The notes under the pieces: generated by a model
The model's input: the letters and a program-made list of their open reading frames with translations, nothing else
The model's database searches: none
What the model was told of the DNA's origin: nothing
Part shown: positions 1-7,538 of the stretch, one piece after another
How positions within the stretch are numbered: the stretch's first letter is position 1
Layout of the letters: each line of letters begins with the position of its first letter
Made by a program: the position numbers and the translations under genes
Source: Knufia peltigerae
Taxonomy: Eukaryota > Ascomycota > Eurotiomycetes > Chaetothyriales > Trichomeriaceae
Assembly (NCBI GenBank): GCA_030247855.1
Contig: JAPDRN010000216.1
Location: 1 to 33,426 of the forward strand
Direction: 5' to 3'
Length of the DNA stretch: 33,426 nucleotides

Positions 1-77
1 TGGTGCGCCCGGAGAGATTCGAACTCCCGACCGCCTGGTTCGTAGCCAGGTACTCTATCCAACTGAGCTACGGGCGC
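1..77 (-). tRNA. tRNA-Arg (anticodon ACG)
   Basis: Read on the minus strand this is a complete 77-nt cloverleaf with an encoded CCA end at positions 3-1. The 7-bp acceptor stem pairs GCGCCCG with CGGGCGC. The anticodon stem CCTGG/CCAGG holds the loop CTACGAA, giving anticodon ACG, which after A34-to-inosine editing reads CGU/CGC/CGA arginine codons. The T-arm carries GTTCGAATC. The 5' end of the tRNA overlaps the last 10 bases (stop codon included) of the upstream hydrolase gene on the same strand. Confidence 0.98.
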
Positions 78-994
78 CCTGCGACAGGAGCGGAATTATG
101 CGGATGTCGGCGCGAGTCGTCAACGCTTTTGTGAAAATTTTCACCCAACTGAATGAAAAACGCCTCTGCGACAGCCTCCGGGTGTTTCATCCACGCGAAG
201 TGGTCGGCTCGCGCGCCCAGCTCCTGCGCAGAAAGCACGCGCAGCTGTGAGGCGACATTCGGCAGTTTCGCCAGCAGCGCCTGCATCGATCCGATAGGCG
301 CCAGCCAATCGTTTTCCATCAGCACCGCCTGCGCACTGCCATGCACGCGCGCCATCTGCGCATCGAGGTCCTCGTCCATGCCCACGGCAGCGTAGTGATT
401 GTTCAGCCCTACGCGCGCCCAGTCGGCGATCAATCCCCGTGCTTCGGTGCCGCCGAAGCCCAGCCGGCGCCCGTGCAGCACGCCCTGATGCCGTGAGATC
501 CATGGCAGGAAGCGATAGATCAGCGGCAGCAACCAGCCGCGTGGTGGCGGGAACGTGCGCCAGAACGGTGTACCGCTGGCGGCCAGCCACAATCGATCGA
601 ATGCCTGCGGCTGGCGCCCGGCATGCACGCAGGCCAGCTGACCGCCCAGGCTGTGACCACCGATGATCCATGGCAGTACCTCCTGCGCGTCATCGGCATC
701 GGCGAGCAGGGCCTGGCTGGCCGGCAGATCGTGATCGAGAATCTGCCTGTAGCCCCAATCCTGGGTGCGTGACGGGCGCAGCGAACTGCTGCCATTGCCG
801 CGCCATTCGTGCAGGTAGACCGCCACGCCCCTGGCTGCCAGTGCCTGCGCAAGCAGCAGGTAATGGCGCGTGGCCACGCCCAGCGCCGGCAGCCACAACA
901 GCCGTGCCAGCGGCTGTGCAGGCACGCAGGCGATGATCTCGTAACGGTGGCCATCGCCGCTGTCCACGGCGAGCGCGCGTGGCGAATCGCTCAT
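68..994 (-). CDS. alpha/beta-fold hydrolase
   Basis: A 308-residue alpha/beta-hydrolase, probably cytoplasmic, of unknown substrate. The nucleophile elbow GGHSLGG is at residues 113-119 (Ser115). The likely acid is Asp229 in ENDWLAP and the likely base is His265 in RADHFAW. LHEWRGNGSSS (61-71) resembles serine aminopeptidase/lysophospholipase-like members. The ATG at 994 is chosen because it overlaps the thiD stop as ATGA, suggesting translational coupling; an upstream in-frame start would lie inside thiD. The last 20 or so residues (after GENFHKS) are encoded by the tRNA-Arg promoter and the first bases of the tRNA, so this tail is probably not a conserved part of the fold. A role in thiamine metabolism is suggested only by position. 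Confidence 0.85.
   Translation of the reverse strand: MSDSPRALAVDSGDGHRYEIIACVPAQPLARLLWLPALGVATRHYLLLAQALAARGVAVYLHEWRGNGSSSLRPSRTQDWGYRQILDHDLPASQALLADADDAQEVLPWIIGGHSLGGQLACVHAGRQPQAFDRLWLAASGTPFWRTFPPPRGWLLPLIYRFLPWISRHQGVLHGRRLGFGGTEARGLIADWARVGLNNHYAAVGMDEDLDAQMARVHGSAQAVLMENDWLAPIGSMQALLAKLPNVASQLRVLSAQELGARADHFAWMKHPEAVAEAFFIQLGENFHKSVDDSRRHPHNSAPVAGRP
95..123 (-). promoter_or_regulatory. Predicted sigma-70 promoter of tRNA-Arg
   Basis: On the minus strand TTGACG (123-118) and CATAAT (100-95) are separated by exactly 17 bp, a near-consensus sigma-70 promoter starting transcription a little upstream of the tRNA 5' end at 77. Directly upstream of the -35 lies the perfect palindrome GTGAAAATTTTCAC (131-144), an A/T tract in GC-rich DNA placed where an UP element would sit. 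The promoter lies wholly inside the 3' part of the hydrolase reading frame. Confidence 0.7.
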
Positions 995-1800
995 GCGTGC
1001 GGTGCCGCGCCGAAGTGGTCGAGTACCAGCACCTCGCTGCGGCCAGGCGCGTAGCCCTGCTGCAGGCCGCGCGCTACGTAGTCGATGCCGGCTTCGCAGG
1101 CGTTGGCCAGGCTCAGCCCGTTGCACAGCTGCGCGGCGATGGCCGAGGCCAACGTGCAGCCCGTGCCGTGCGCATCCAACGGCAGGCGGGCATGGATGAA
1201 CTCTTCGCTGCTGACGCCATCGAAGTAACGGTCGACCACGCGGTTGCCCTCCTGCAGGTGACCGCCCTTCAGCAGCACGGCACCGGCACCCAGATCAAGC
1301 AGTGAGGCGGCGGCTTGTTCTGCGTCGTTGCCATTGTCGATGCTGCGGTCGACCAGCAGCTCCGCTTCCGGTGCATTGGGGGTGACCAGGGTGGCCAGTG
1401 GCAGCAGCCGTTCGCGCATTGCCTGCAGCGCGCTGTCCTCCAGCAGGCGCGCGCCGCTGGTGGCGACCATCACCGGGTCCAGCACCACGTGCGGCGGTCG
1501 ATGGCGTTCAAGGGCATCGGCCACAGCGTGGATCACCTCGGCGTTGGCCAGCATGCCCAGCTTCACTGCGTGGATATCGAAGTCGTCGAAGCAGGCCTCG
1601 ATCTGCGCGCGCAGGAAGTCGATCGGTGGTACGTGCACGGCGCTGACGCCGCGGGTGTTCTGCGCGGTCAGTGCGGCGATCACCGACAGGCCGTGCACGC
1701 GATGCGCGGCGAAGGCCTTCAGGTCGGCCTGGATGCCGGCGCCACCGCCAGAATCGGAGCCGGCGATGGTCAGGGCGGAAACGGGGGTGGTCGGGCTCAT
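991..1800 (-). CDS. thiD: Hydroxymethylpyrimidine/phosphomethylpyrimidine kinase
   Basis: ThiD phosphorylates 4-amino-5-hydroxymethyl-2-methylpyrimidine and then its monophosphate, supplying the pyrimidine diphosphate for thiamine phosphate synthesis. The 269-residue length is usual for the family. Visible ribokinase-superfamily motifs are the N-terminal substrate loop AGSDSGGGAGIQADLKA (13-29), the central LDPVMVATSG (107-116) and the C-terminal anion-hole motif DAHGTGCTLASAIA (209-222). The start ATG at 1800 directly precedes TIAGSD with the normal N-terminal spacing. The gene overlaps the downstream hydrolase by four bases. Upstream, between this gene and the DUF1275 gene, lie GTAG repeats and one copy of the two-headed hairpin element, so its mRNA leader may be highly structured. 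No thiamine riboswitch was recognised in this leader. Confidence 0.95.
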   Translation of the reverse strand: MSPTTPVSALTIAGSDSGGGAGIQADLKAFAAHRVHGLSVIAALTAQNTRGVSAVHVPPIDFLRAQIEACFDDFDIHAVKLGMLANAEVIHAVADALERHRPPHVVLDPVMVATSGARLLEDSALQAMRERLLPLATLVTPNAPEAELLVDRSIDNGNDAEQAAASLLDLGAGAVLLKGGHLQEGNRVVDRYFDGVSSEEFIHARLPLDAHGTGCTLASAIAAQLCNGLSLANACEAGIDYVARGLQQGYAPGRSEVLVLDHFGAAPHA

Positions 1801-1832
1801 GCGGTGATTGTGCCGTGCTGCTAAGTGTGGGG

Positions 1833-1860
1833 GTAGTGCCGGCCGGGTTGCACCCGGCAC
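1833..1860. repeat. GTAG-type (SMAG-like) palindromic repeat, monomer
   Basis: It begins GTAG and folds as GTGCCGG..GGGT-TGCA-CCCGGCAC, a compact GC-rich hairpin upstream of thiD. Similar GTAG-bounded hairpins occur elsewhere in this window. The stretch 1861-1909, between this repeat and the next element, shows nothing recognisable. Confidence 0.6.
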
Positions 1861-1909
1861 CCGCAGAAGCAACAGCAACACCCGGAGCAACGGCGGCATC
1901 TCGTGGGAT

Positions 1910-2011
1910 GCGGGGCGGTGTGGGCCTGCAGGACACGCCGTAAACCCGTCCATGGGGGCTCGATGGCGCCATCCATGGCGCCAACGGTCCTGCAGCCCCA
2001 CACCGCCCCGC
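1910..2011 (+). repeat. Two-headed hairpin element, copy 1
   Basis: Left arm 1910-1934 and right arm 1987-2011 pair at 24 of 25 positions. They enclose a 52-nt head (1935-1986) with two hairpins: hairpin A CCCG-TCCA-TGGG and hairpin B GGCGCCA-TCCA-TGGCGCC. The head matches four other copies in the window, while most of the arm sequence is private. It lies between the DUF1275 gene and thiD, both on the minus strand. Strand + here means the orientation in which the head begins ACGCC. The complementary strand, the one transcribed with thiD, shows GGA in both loops. Confidence 0.85.
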
Positions 2012-2029
2012 CTCTGACGGCTTCCTGCA

Positions 2030-2101
2030 GTAGATCCACGCCATGCGTGGATATCGCGGAAATGATCGGAGGGACAACGTAGATCCACGCCATGCGTGGA
2101 T
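2030..2101. repeat. Two tandem GTAG-type hairpins
   Basis: Two identical 23-nt units at 2030-2052 and 2079-2101, each starting GTAG and folding as ATCCACGC-CAT-GCGTGGAT, lie 49 bp apart in the same orientation. They sit immediately after the stop codon of the DUF1275 gene (2112) on its transcribed strand, a typical position for REP-type sequences. Confidence 0.75.
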
Positions 2102-2111
2102 GACGCCATGC

Positions 2112-2780
2112 TCACCGCCGCCAGCGTGCCCACTGCTGGTAAAACACATAGCCCAGGCCGGTCAGTCCGGTCAGCAGGGCAGGGGCGAGCAGGGCGTCGT
2201 ACTGCCAGCGTACGAACAGCCAAGCGCCGATCACGCCGCCAGCAAGGAAGCCGCTGATGATCAGGCCGCTCAAGGTCAGGCGCCGTACCTGCAGCGGCAG
2301 TCCGCGCAGCAGGTGGCCCAGGCCGATGCCGAGATCGGTGAACATGCCGCTGAGATGAGTGGTGCGTACCACGGCACCACTGAACGTGGTAGCCATCGCA
2401 TTCTGCAGTCCGCAGGCCATCGCGGCTGCCAGTGCGCCCCAGATCTGATGTTGCTTGAACAGCGGAATGGCCGCCAGCAGCAACAGCGATTCCAGCGCCA
2501 GTGCTACGCCGTAGCGGCGGCCGAGCTGCAGTGCGCTGTCCTGGATCAGCAGTCCGCTGACCATCGCGCCCAGTGAGAATGCGATCAGCAGACCCCACAG
2601 ATGGCCGACCGCGCGCCAATCACCCTGCGCCAACGCCATGCCCAGCTGGCTGGTGCTGCCGGTCATGTGGCTGACCGCCTGGTGTTCAAAACCCAGGAAG
2701 CCAACCACATTGACCATGCCGGCCACGCACGACAGCGCGACCGCGCCGATCCAGACCCAGGTGGGCAGGCGGATTCCCAT
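2112..2780 (-). CDS. DUF1275 (YoaK-type) membrane protein
   Basis: A 222-residue inner-membrane protein with about six hydrophobic segments (roughly 8-30, 60-80, 92-108, 113-130, 167-188 and 197-215). Features of the DUF1275 family are the early GMVNVVGFLGF, the HMTGSTSQLG stretch (38-47) and the central GLQNAMATTFSGAVVRTTHL with the following SGMFTDLG (124-151). Family function is not established. ATG 2780 is chosen because it begins just before the first membrane segment and lies 10 bp after the upstream lipoprotein stop at 2791; a longer frame would overlap that gene. It appears to be the last gene of a bcp-phoH-lipoprotein-yoaK run. Confidence 0.88.
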   Translation of the reverse strand: MGIRLPTWVWIGAVALSCVAGMVNVVGFLGFEHQAVSHMTGSTSQLGMALAQGDWRAVGHLWGLLIAFSLGAMVSGLLIQDSALQLGRRYGVALALESLLLLAAIPLFKQHQIWGALAAAMACGLQNAMATTFSGAVVRTTHLSGMFTDLGIGLGHLLRGLPLQVRRLTLSGLIISGFLAGGVIGAWLFVRWQYDALLAPALLTGLTGLGYVFYQQWARWRR

Positions 2781-2790
2781 GGCAGGCCCC

Positions 2791-3297
2791 TCAGGGCCCG
2801 CCGAAGCCGCCGTTGAACTGCAGCTCGCTGAAGGTCCCGCTGGCCGGGTCGAAGACCGCGCCCCAGAACTGCGCGCCGCCATCGCAGACCCGCACCGCTT
2901 CGCGGGCGGGCCGCAGACTGTTGTCTTCAGGCTGGTGGAACGCGTTGATGTAGATCACCTGCTTTCCGTCCAGTTCGATGCCGACGTACTGGCGATCGAA
3001 ATCCATGACATGCGGCACCTGCGTTTCCAGCGCTGACAGCTTCGCTTCCAGCTGGTCCACCTGCTGCCGGCTCGGTGCCCAGTAGCCGCTGACCCGCCCG
3101 GCCTCGCGGCCGGGGCTGGGTCGCGAACAGGTGTCGAGCACCTGCGCGGCGATGATCGGGCGGGTGACCACCCAGGATTGGCCACTGCGCTCGGTGGTCG
3201 GCACGCTGGCCGGTCCCTGCGTGGTCGCGCAGGCACCGAGCAGCGTGGTAATGGCGACCGCCATCGATGGCAGCAGCAGACGGGTGCAACGGTTCAC
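2791..3297 (-). CDS. Hypothetical lipoprotein
   Basis: A 168-residue protein with a lipoprotein signal peptide: positive N-terminus MNRCTRLL, hydrophobic core and lipobox LGAC with the lipidated Cys23. The mature part has a short charged helix (VDQLEAKLSALETQV) followed by a compact C-terminal region with VGIELDGKQVIYINAF. No family was recognised. The start is GTG at 3297, forming a GTGA overlap with the PhoH stop (3296-3294), so translation is probably coupled. The protein is expected at the periplasmic face of a membrane. Two cysteines besides Cys23 survive in the mature part (in DTCSRP and RVCDGG) and could form a disulfide; that is inference. Confidence 0.85.
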   Translation of the reverse strand: MNRCTRLLLPSMAVAITTLLGACATTQGPASVPTTERSGQSWVVTRPIIAAQVLDTCSRPSPGREAGRVSGYWAPSRQQVDQLEAKLSALETQVPHVMDFDRQYVGIELDGKQVIYINAFHQPEDNSLRPAREAVRVCDGGAQFWGAVFDPASGTFSELQFNGGFGGP

Positions 3298-4694
3298 AAC
3301 ACCTCCGACGCGTAATCGGCCAGCCGCGAGCGTTCACCGCGACGCAGCGTGATATGCGCGCTGTGCGGCCAGTTCTTGAAGCGGTCCACCGCATAGGTCA
3401 GGCCCGACGTGGTTTCGGTCAGGTACGGGGTGTCGATCTGTTCGACGTTGCCCAGGCAGACGATCTTGGTGCCGGGGCCGGCACGGGTGATCAGCGTTTT
3501 CATCTGCTTGGGCGTGAGGTTCTGCGCCTCGTCCAGGATCAGGTAACGCGACAGGAACGTTCGGCCGCGCATGAAGTTCATCGAGCGGATCTTGATGCGG
3601 CTGGCCAGCAGGTCGTTGGTGGCCTGGCGGCCCCAGGTACCGCCTTCCTGGTTGTGCGTCAGCACTTCCAGGTTGTCGGTCAGCGCGCCCATCCACGGCG
3701 TCATCTTCTCTTCTTCGGTACCGGGCAGGAAGCCGATGTCCTCGCCGACGCTGACCGTGGCGCGGGTCATGATGATCTCGCGGTAGCGCTGCTGGTCCAT
3801 CGTCTGCGCCAGGCCGGCGGCCAGTGCCAGCAGGGTCTTGCCGGTGCCGGCGGTGCCAAGCAGGGTGACGAAGTCGATCTCCGGATCCATCAGTGCGTTG
3901 AGTGCGAAGTTCTGCTCGCGGTTGCGCGCGCTGATGCCCCACACGGCATGGCTGCCGTGGCGGAAGTCATCGACCAGCGACAACACCACCTTGCCATCGC
4001 CGACGATCTTGCTGACACGCAGCTCGACTTCGTCTTCGCCTGGCAGGTACACGTACTGGTTCGGGTACCACTCTTCGCCGTCCTGGGCGAGAATTTCGTA
4101 GTGCGTGCGGCCCTTGTCGCTCCAGCTGCGCAGATCCTCGCCGTGGCGCTTCCAGAAGTCTTCCGGCAACTCGGTGGCGCCGGTGTAGAGCAGGCTGAAA
4201 TCGTCCAGCGCGCGGTCGTTCTCGTAGTCTTCCGACACGATGCCGGCGATGGCGGCCTTGATCCGCAGGTTGATGTCCTTGGAGACGAACACCACCGGGA
4301 TTTCCGGCGTTTCTTCTTTCAGCGCCAGGATCGCGCCGAGGATGGCATTGTCCGGGATGACCTTGCCAAAGCTCTTGCCCGCGTCGAAATGGCTGGTCTG
4401 GAAGCGCAGCAGGCCCACGCTCTGCTTGCCGCGCAGCTGCAGGCCCTGCGGCCGCTGCAGCGGAATGCCCTCGGCCAGGTTGTCCAGGCCCGAAGCCTGC
4501 ACCAGCTCGTTGAGGAAGCGGCTGACCTGGCGGGCATTGCGGCTCGCTTCGGTCGTACCCTTCTTGCCGTTGTCCAGCTCCTCGATCACCTGCATGGGCA
4601 GGTAGACATCGTGCTCCTCGAATTTGAACAGCGCGGTGGGATCGTGCATCAGCACGTTGGTATCCAGCACGTAGATGCGCTTGCCTCGGGTCAT
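3294..4694 (-). CDS. PIN domain-PhoH fusion ATPase (PhoH2 type)
   Basis: A 466-residue two-domain protein. The N-terminal PIN nuclease fold (about 5-150) shows acidic residues expected of an active site: Asp11 in YVLDTNVL, Glu38-Glu39, Asp115 in IPDNAI and Asp140 in VSKDIN. The C-terminal PhoH domain (about 255-460) has Walker A GTAGTGKT (280-287), Walker B LILDEAQN (385-392) and an arginine-rich C-terminal motif. PhoH2 proteins of this architecture are described as RNA helicase/ribonucleases; the physiological target is unknown here. Two adjacent ATGs exist (4697 and 4694). The second is preferred because AGGA sits 7 nt upstream. It follows bcp by 84 bp. No antitoxin-like partner precedes it, unlike many actinobacterial PhoH2 loci. 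Confidence 0.92.
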   Translation of the reverse strand: MTRGKRIYVLDTNVLMHDPTALFKFEEHDVYLPMQVIEELDNGKKGTTEASRNARQVSRFLNELVQASGLDNLAEGIPLQRPQGLQLRGKQSVGLLRFQTSHFDAGKSFGKVIPDNAILGAILALKEETPEIPVVFVSKDINLRIKAAIAGIVSEDYENDRALDDFSLLYTGATELPEDFWKRHGEDLRSWSDKGRTHYEILAQDGEEWYPNQYVYLPGEDEVELRVSKIVGDGKVVLSLVDDFRHGSHAVWGISARNREQNFALNALMDPEIDFVTLLGTAGTGKTLLALAAGLAQTMDQQRYREIIMTRATVSVGEDIGFLPGTEEEKMTPWMGALTDNLEVLTHNQEGGTWGRQATNDLLASRIKIRSMNFMRGRTFLSRYLILDEAQNLTPKQMKTLITRAGPGTKIVCLGNVEQIDTPYLTETTSGLTYAVDRFKNWPHSAHITLRRGERSRLADYASEVL

Positions 4695-4778
4695 CATCGG
4701 TTCCTGGTTACGGACAGGGAAAAACCACCACGGCCTGCTGCAGGGCAGGGTGGTGGCGGACAAAGTGGGCGATGGGAC

Positions 4779-5258
4779 TCACTTGGACGGATGGGCCTTC
4801 AGTTCGGCAAGCACGGCGTCGGCATGGCCGGCGACCTTGACCTTGCGCCATGACTGCACGATGCGGCTGTCGGGGGAAATCAGGAAGGTGCTGCGCTCGA
4901 TGCCACGTACCTGCTTGCCGTACATGTTCTTCATCTTGATCACCTCAAAGGCGCTGCACAGCGCTTCGTCGGCATCACTGACCAGCGGGAACGCGAAGCC
5001 CTGCTTGGCGCAGAAGTTGTCGTGGGACTTCACCGAGTCGCGGGAGACGCCAAGCACCACCGCGCCCGCCTTCCTGAAGTCGGGCAGCAGTGCGTTGAAG
5101 TCAATGCCTTCGGTGGTGCAGCCCGGGGTGCTGTCCTTGGGGTAGAAGTACAGCACCAGCCACTGGCCGGCGTAATCGCCGAGGGTGGCCTGGGCGCCGC
5201 CGGACAGCGCCAGCGGCAGGGAGAGGGTGGTGCTGTCCAGGGTATCGCCGTTGTTCAT
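4779..5258 (-). CDS. bcp: Thioredoxin-dependent peroxiredoxin (PrxQ/BCP)
   Basis: A 159-residue thiol peroxidase reducing hydrogen peroxide and organic hydroperoxides with thioredoxin as donor, cytoplasmic. The peroxidatic Cys47 is in YPKDSTPGCTTEG. The residue five positions later, where E. coli BCP has its resolving cysteine, is Asp-neighbouring Ile here. Instead Cys83 (HDNFCAKQG) is available, which matches the Cys48/Cys84 arrangement known for Xanthomonas PrxQ; Cys101 is a third cysteine. ATG 5258 has AAGGAcctc upstream, a good ribosome binding site. The order dapA-gcvR-bcp is the same as in Escherichia coli, supporting orthology. It is followed by phoH on the same strand. Confidence 0.95.
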   Translation of the reverse strand: MNNGDTLDSTTLSLPLALSGGAQATLGDYAGQWLVLYFYPKDSTPGCTTEGIDFNALLPDFRKAGAVVLGVSRDSVKSHDNFCAKQGFAFPLVSDADEALCSAFEVIKMKNMYGKQVRGIERSTFLISPDSRIVQSWRKVKVAGHADAVLAELKAHPSK

Positions 5259-5349
5259 GAGGTCCTTCTGTCGAGCCTGGGTTCTTTCTACGACAATTGC
5301 ATGAAACGCCACGCGCCCGTGAGGAGCGCGCGAAAAATCAGGATTTCAA

Positions 5350-5910
5350 TCAGAACTTCATCGGGTCCATGATCGCGTCCAGGTTCAAGTGGTCGCAGAA
5401 CTCGAGGAAATCGTCGCGCAGGGCGGCGATGTGCATGTTGGCCGGCACGCCGATGGTGACCTGTGCGCTGAACATCTCCGCACCGGTCTGCATGGCGCGG
5501 TAACGCGTGCTCTGCAGGGTCTCGATGGTGATGCCCTGGCGATCGAAGAAATCGGCCAGCTGGAACAGGATGCCCGGCTTGTCGGCGGCGATCACCTCGA
5601 CGATGTACGGCAGCAGGTTGGACTGCGCCTGCTTGGCTTCGGTGCGATACCACACCAGCTTCAGGCCTTCCTCGCGCTCGAGCCGGGTCAGCATCGCTTC
5701 CAGCTTGGCCACCGAATCCCAGGAGCCGGTGGCCAGCGCGGTCACCGAGACATCGCGGCCCACGGTGGCCAGGCGTGCATCCACCAGATTGCACCCGCTG
5801 TCGGCGATGCGGCGGGTGACGGACAACAGGGGGGACTCCGGATGCGTCGTATAGGCGTTGATCAGGAGGTGGTTTTCGCTCGGCGCTGGGCGCGGGGTGG
5901 TGTCGGTCAA
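5350..5910 (-). CDS. gcvR: Glycine cleavage repressor-like ACT-domain protein
   Basis: A 186-residue protein with two ACT domains (about 13-95 and 103-180) and no DNA-binding motif, as in GcvR. In E. coli GcvR binds the activator GcvA and, with glycine, blocks activation of the gcv operon; that role is inferred here from family and synteny. The first domain starts HLLINAYTTHPESPLLSVTRRIADSGCNLVDARLA (in pieces: HLLINAY, SPLLSVTRR, GCNLVDARL) and the second has IVEVIAADKPGILFQLADFF. I choose a TTG start at 5910 (reads MTDTTPRP) because nothing upstream looks conserved and it leaves space for the divergent dapA promoter. The frame stays open upstream, so the start is less certain than the gene. 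Confidence 0.85.
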   Translation of the reverse strand: MTDTTPRPAPSENHLLINAYTTHPESPLLSVTRRIADSGCNLVDARLATVGRDVSVTALATGSWDSVAKLEAMLTRLEREEGLKLVWYRTEAKQAQSNLLPYIVEVIAADKPGILFQLADFFDRQGITIETLQSTRYRAMQTGAEMFSAQVTIGVPANMHIAALRDDFLEFCDHLNLDAIMDPMKF

Positions 5911-5982
5911 GGCGATTCCGGGTAATGCATGCGTTAGTCTGAATGCCCGCCTGAGGCGGGGATCCACCGGTGTCCAGCATAC

Positions 5983-6012
5983 TTGCCCGTGCTTTCGCGC
6001 CGCAAGTAACAT
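5983..6012 (+). promoter_or_regulatory. Candidate dapA promoter
   Basis: TTGCCC (5983-5988) and TAACAT (6007-6012) are 18 bp apart in the gcvR-dapA divergent region, which would give a leader of about 55 nt before the TTG start. A small perfect hairpin CCCGCC-TGA-GGCGGG (5946-5960) lies between this promoter and gcvR. Only moderate matches to consensus, so this is tentative. Confidence 0.4.
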
Positions 6013-6074
6013 TCAGAACGCCCGCGCCCTTCCGTGGCGGACGTTTTCCCTCCCCAGCCAAGAGCAGCACGTCC

Positions 6075-6968
6075 TTGTCCCTTTCCGGCCTCATCACCGC
6101 GCTGGCGACCCCCTTCCGGGCCGACGGCGCACTCGACCCCGACGGTTGGCAGCGCCTGCTGCACCTGCAGCTGGAGGGCGGCGTCCAAGGCGTTGTCGTT
6201 GCCGGCTCCACCGGCGAGGCAGCCACCCTGTCCGATGCGGAGTACGACCAGCTGCTGGCCAGCGCGGTCGAGCGTATCGCCGGCCGCGTTCCGGTCCTGG
6301 CCGGCACCGGCCTGTCCGGCACCGCCAGGACCATCGAACAGACCCGCCGCGCCGCCGCGCTCGGCGCCACCCACGCACTGGTGGTCACCCCGCCGTACGT
6401 GCGGCCGACCCAGGCCGGCCTGATCGCGCATTACCGCGCGGTGGCCGAGCAGGGGGGATTGCCGGTGGTGCTGTACAACGTGCCCGGCCGTACCGGCTGC
6501 GACATGCTGCCGGAGACCGTGGCCGAGCTCGCCAGCCATCCGAACATCGTCGGCATCAAGGAAGCGGTGGGTGATACCGGCCGCGTGCGTGCGCTGCTGG
6601 ACCTGCGCAGCCCGACCTTCGCCGTGCTTACCGGTGATGACGGCACGGCCGCACGTTCGATCCAGGCCGGCATGGACGGCCTGATCTCGGTCGGTTCCAA
6701 CGTGCTGCCCGGCGCCTACCGCCGGATGTGCGACCTGGCTGCTGCCCATGACCATGAAGCCGTCGAATCCTGGGATGCGCGCCTGCAGCCGTTCCATGAC
6801 TTCTGCGGTGTCGAATCCAACCCGATTCCGGTCAAGGCGCTGTTGCGTCGGATCGGCATCGGTCACGATCTGCGCCTGCCGCTGCTGCCGCTTTCGGCTG
6901 CACATGCGCCTGCCGCCGACCATCTCGCCGGCGATATCGCCGCCCTCGAAGCCCTTTCCAGCCACTGA
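6075..6968 (+). CDS. dapA: 4-hydroxy-tetrahydrodipicolinate synthase
   Basis: DapA condenses pyruvate with aspartate semialdehyde, the committed step to diaminopimelate and lysine. The 297-residue TIM barrel shows the Schiff-base Lys162 (IVGIKEAVG), Tyr134 and Arg139 in YNVPGRTG, and GSTGEAATL (44-52) at the position of the proton-relay threonines, with Ser45-Thr46 instead of Thr-Thr. The TTG at 6075 is preferred: it gives the MSLSGLITALATPF start typical of Xanthomonas DapA, with AAGAG about 10 nt upstream. A longer GTG start at 5970 would place the predicted promoter inside the coding region. It is followed after 32 bp by a BamC-like lipoprotein, the same order as dapA-bamC in E. coli. Confidence 0.95.
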   Translation: MSLSGLITALATPFRADGALDPDGWQRLLHLQLEGGVQGVVVAGSTGEAATLSDAEYDQLLASAVERIAGRVPVLAGTGLSGTARTIEQTRRAAALGATHALVVTPPYVRPTQAGLIAHYRAVAEQGGLPVVLYNVPGRTGCDMLPETVAELASHPNIVGIKEAVGDTGRVRALLDLRSPTFAVLTGDDGTAARSIQAGMDGLISVGSNVLPGAYRRMCDLAAAHDHEAVESWDARLQPFHDFCGVESNPIPVKALLRRIGIGHDLRLPLLPLSAAHAPAADHLAGDIAALEALSSH

Positions 6969-7000
6969 CCTTCCGTCTTGGTCTGATCCAGGAGATTCAC

Positions 7001-7516
7001 ATGCGCCAACCCGTTTCCGCCGTCCGCGTGCTGTCCTTCGCGCTCCTTGCCGTGGCCACCGCAGCCGGCACCACCGGTTGCTTCAAGCGTGGCGTCAAGG
7101 GCGACTACGCTCTGGCCCCGGAAGTGCGTCCGCTGGAAGTGCCGCCGGACCTGAACCTGCCGGCAGGCGCCGGCAACAACCAGGTGCCGACCTTGAGCTC
7201 GGCGACCAAGCCGGCCACGCCGGCCGCAGCCACCCCCGCAGTCAGCGCCACCGGTTTCACCATTGCCGGCAGCAAGGATGAAGCCTTCGCCAAGGTTGGT
7301 ACCGCGCTGGAAGGCGTGGAAGGCTTGACCATCGCCACCCGCGCGCAGCTGCTGGGCTCGTATGACGTGGCTTATGAAGGCAGCAACTTCCTGGTCCGCG
7401 TGGTCGCCGTCGACGCCGGTGCCTACATTTCCGCGGTCGACCCGCGTGGCCTGCCGGCCACCGCCGAAGCCCCGGTGAAGCTGATTGCCACGCTGAAGGC
7501 GAAGCTGGCCCCGTAA
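7001..7516 (+). CDS. Short BamC-like outer-membrane lipoprotein
   Basis: A 171-residue lipoprotein with signal peptide and lipobox TTGC, lipidated Cys27. The mature N-terminus (GDYALAPEVRPLEVPPDLNLP) resembles the extended region of BamC that threads along BamD. It is followed by an Ala/Pro/Thr-rich linker (about 60-85) and one compact domain (about 86-170, FTIAGSKDEAFAKVGTAL to the end) like a single helix-grip domain. E. coli BamC is about twice as long with two such domains. The position directly after dapA is that of bamC, so I read it as a reduced BamC-like subunit; sequence similarity alone would not prove this. Ribosome site AGGAG precedes the ATG. Confidence 0.7.
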   Translation: MRQPVSAVRVLSFALLAVATAAGTTGCFKRGVKGDYALAPEVRPLEVPPDLNLPAGAGNNQVPTLSSATKPATPAAATPAVSATGFTIAGSKDEAFAKVGTALEGVEGLTIATRAQLLGSYDVAYEGSNFLVRVVAVDAGAYISAVDPRGLPATAEAPVKLIATLKAKLAP

Positions 7517-7538
7517 TGGCCGGTTGGGTGGGGGCGGG

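Noticed and set aside
1801..2111. A thiamine (THI-box) riboswitch upstream of thiD.
   Set aside because: No recognisable conserved thi-box core was found among the repeats in this gap.
1821..2149. Small frames whose peptides recur between repeat copies (for example MAPSSPHG, HAWRGS).
   Set aside because: They are translations of the hairpin elements and GTAG repeats, without ribosome sites, and recur only because the DNA repeats.
3294..4694. A PhoH2-type toxin-antitoxin locus.
   Set aside because: The upstream neighbour is the bcp peroxiredoxin gene, and no small antitoxin-like gene precedes phoH.
3267..4853. A 528-codon plus-strand frame opposite phoH.
   Set aside because: PhoH with intact PIN and Walker motifs occupies the minus strand; the plus frame is a shadow.
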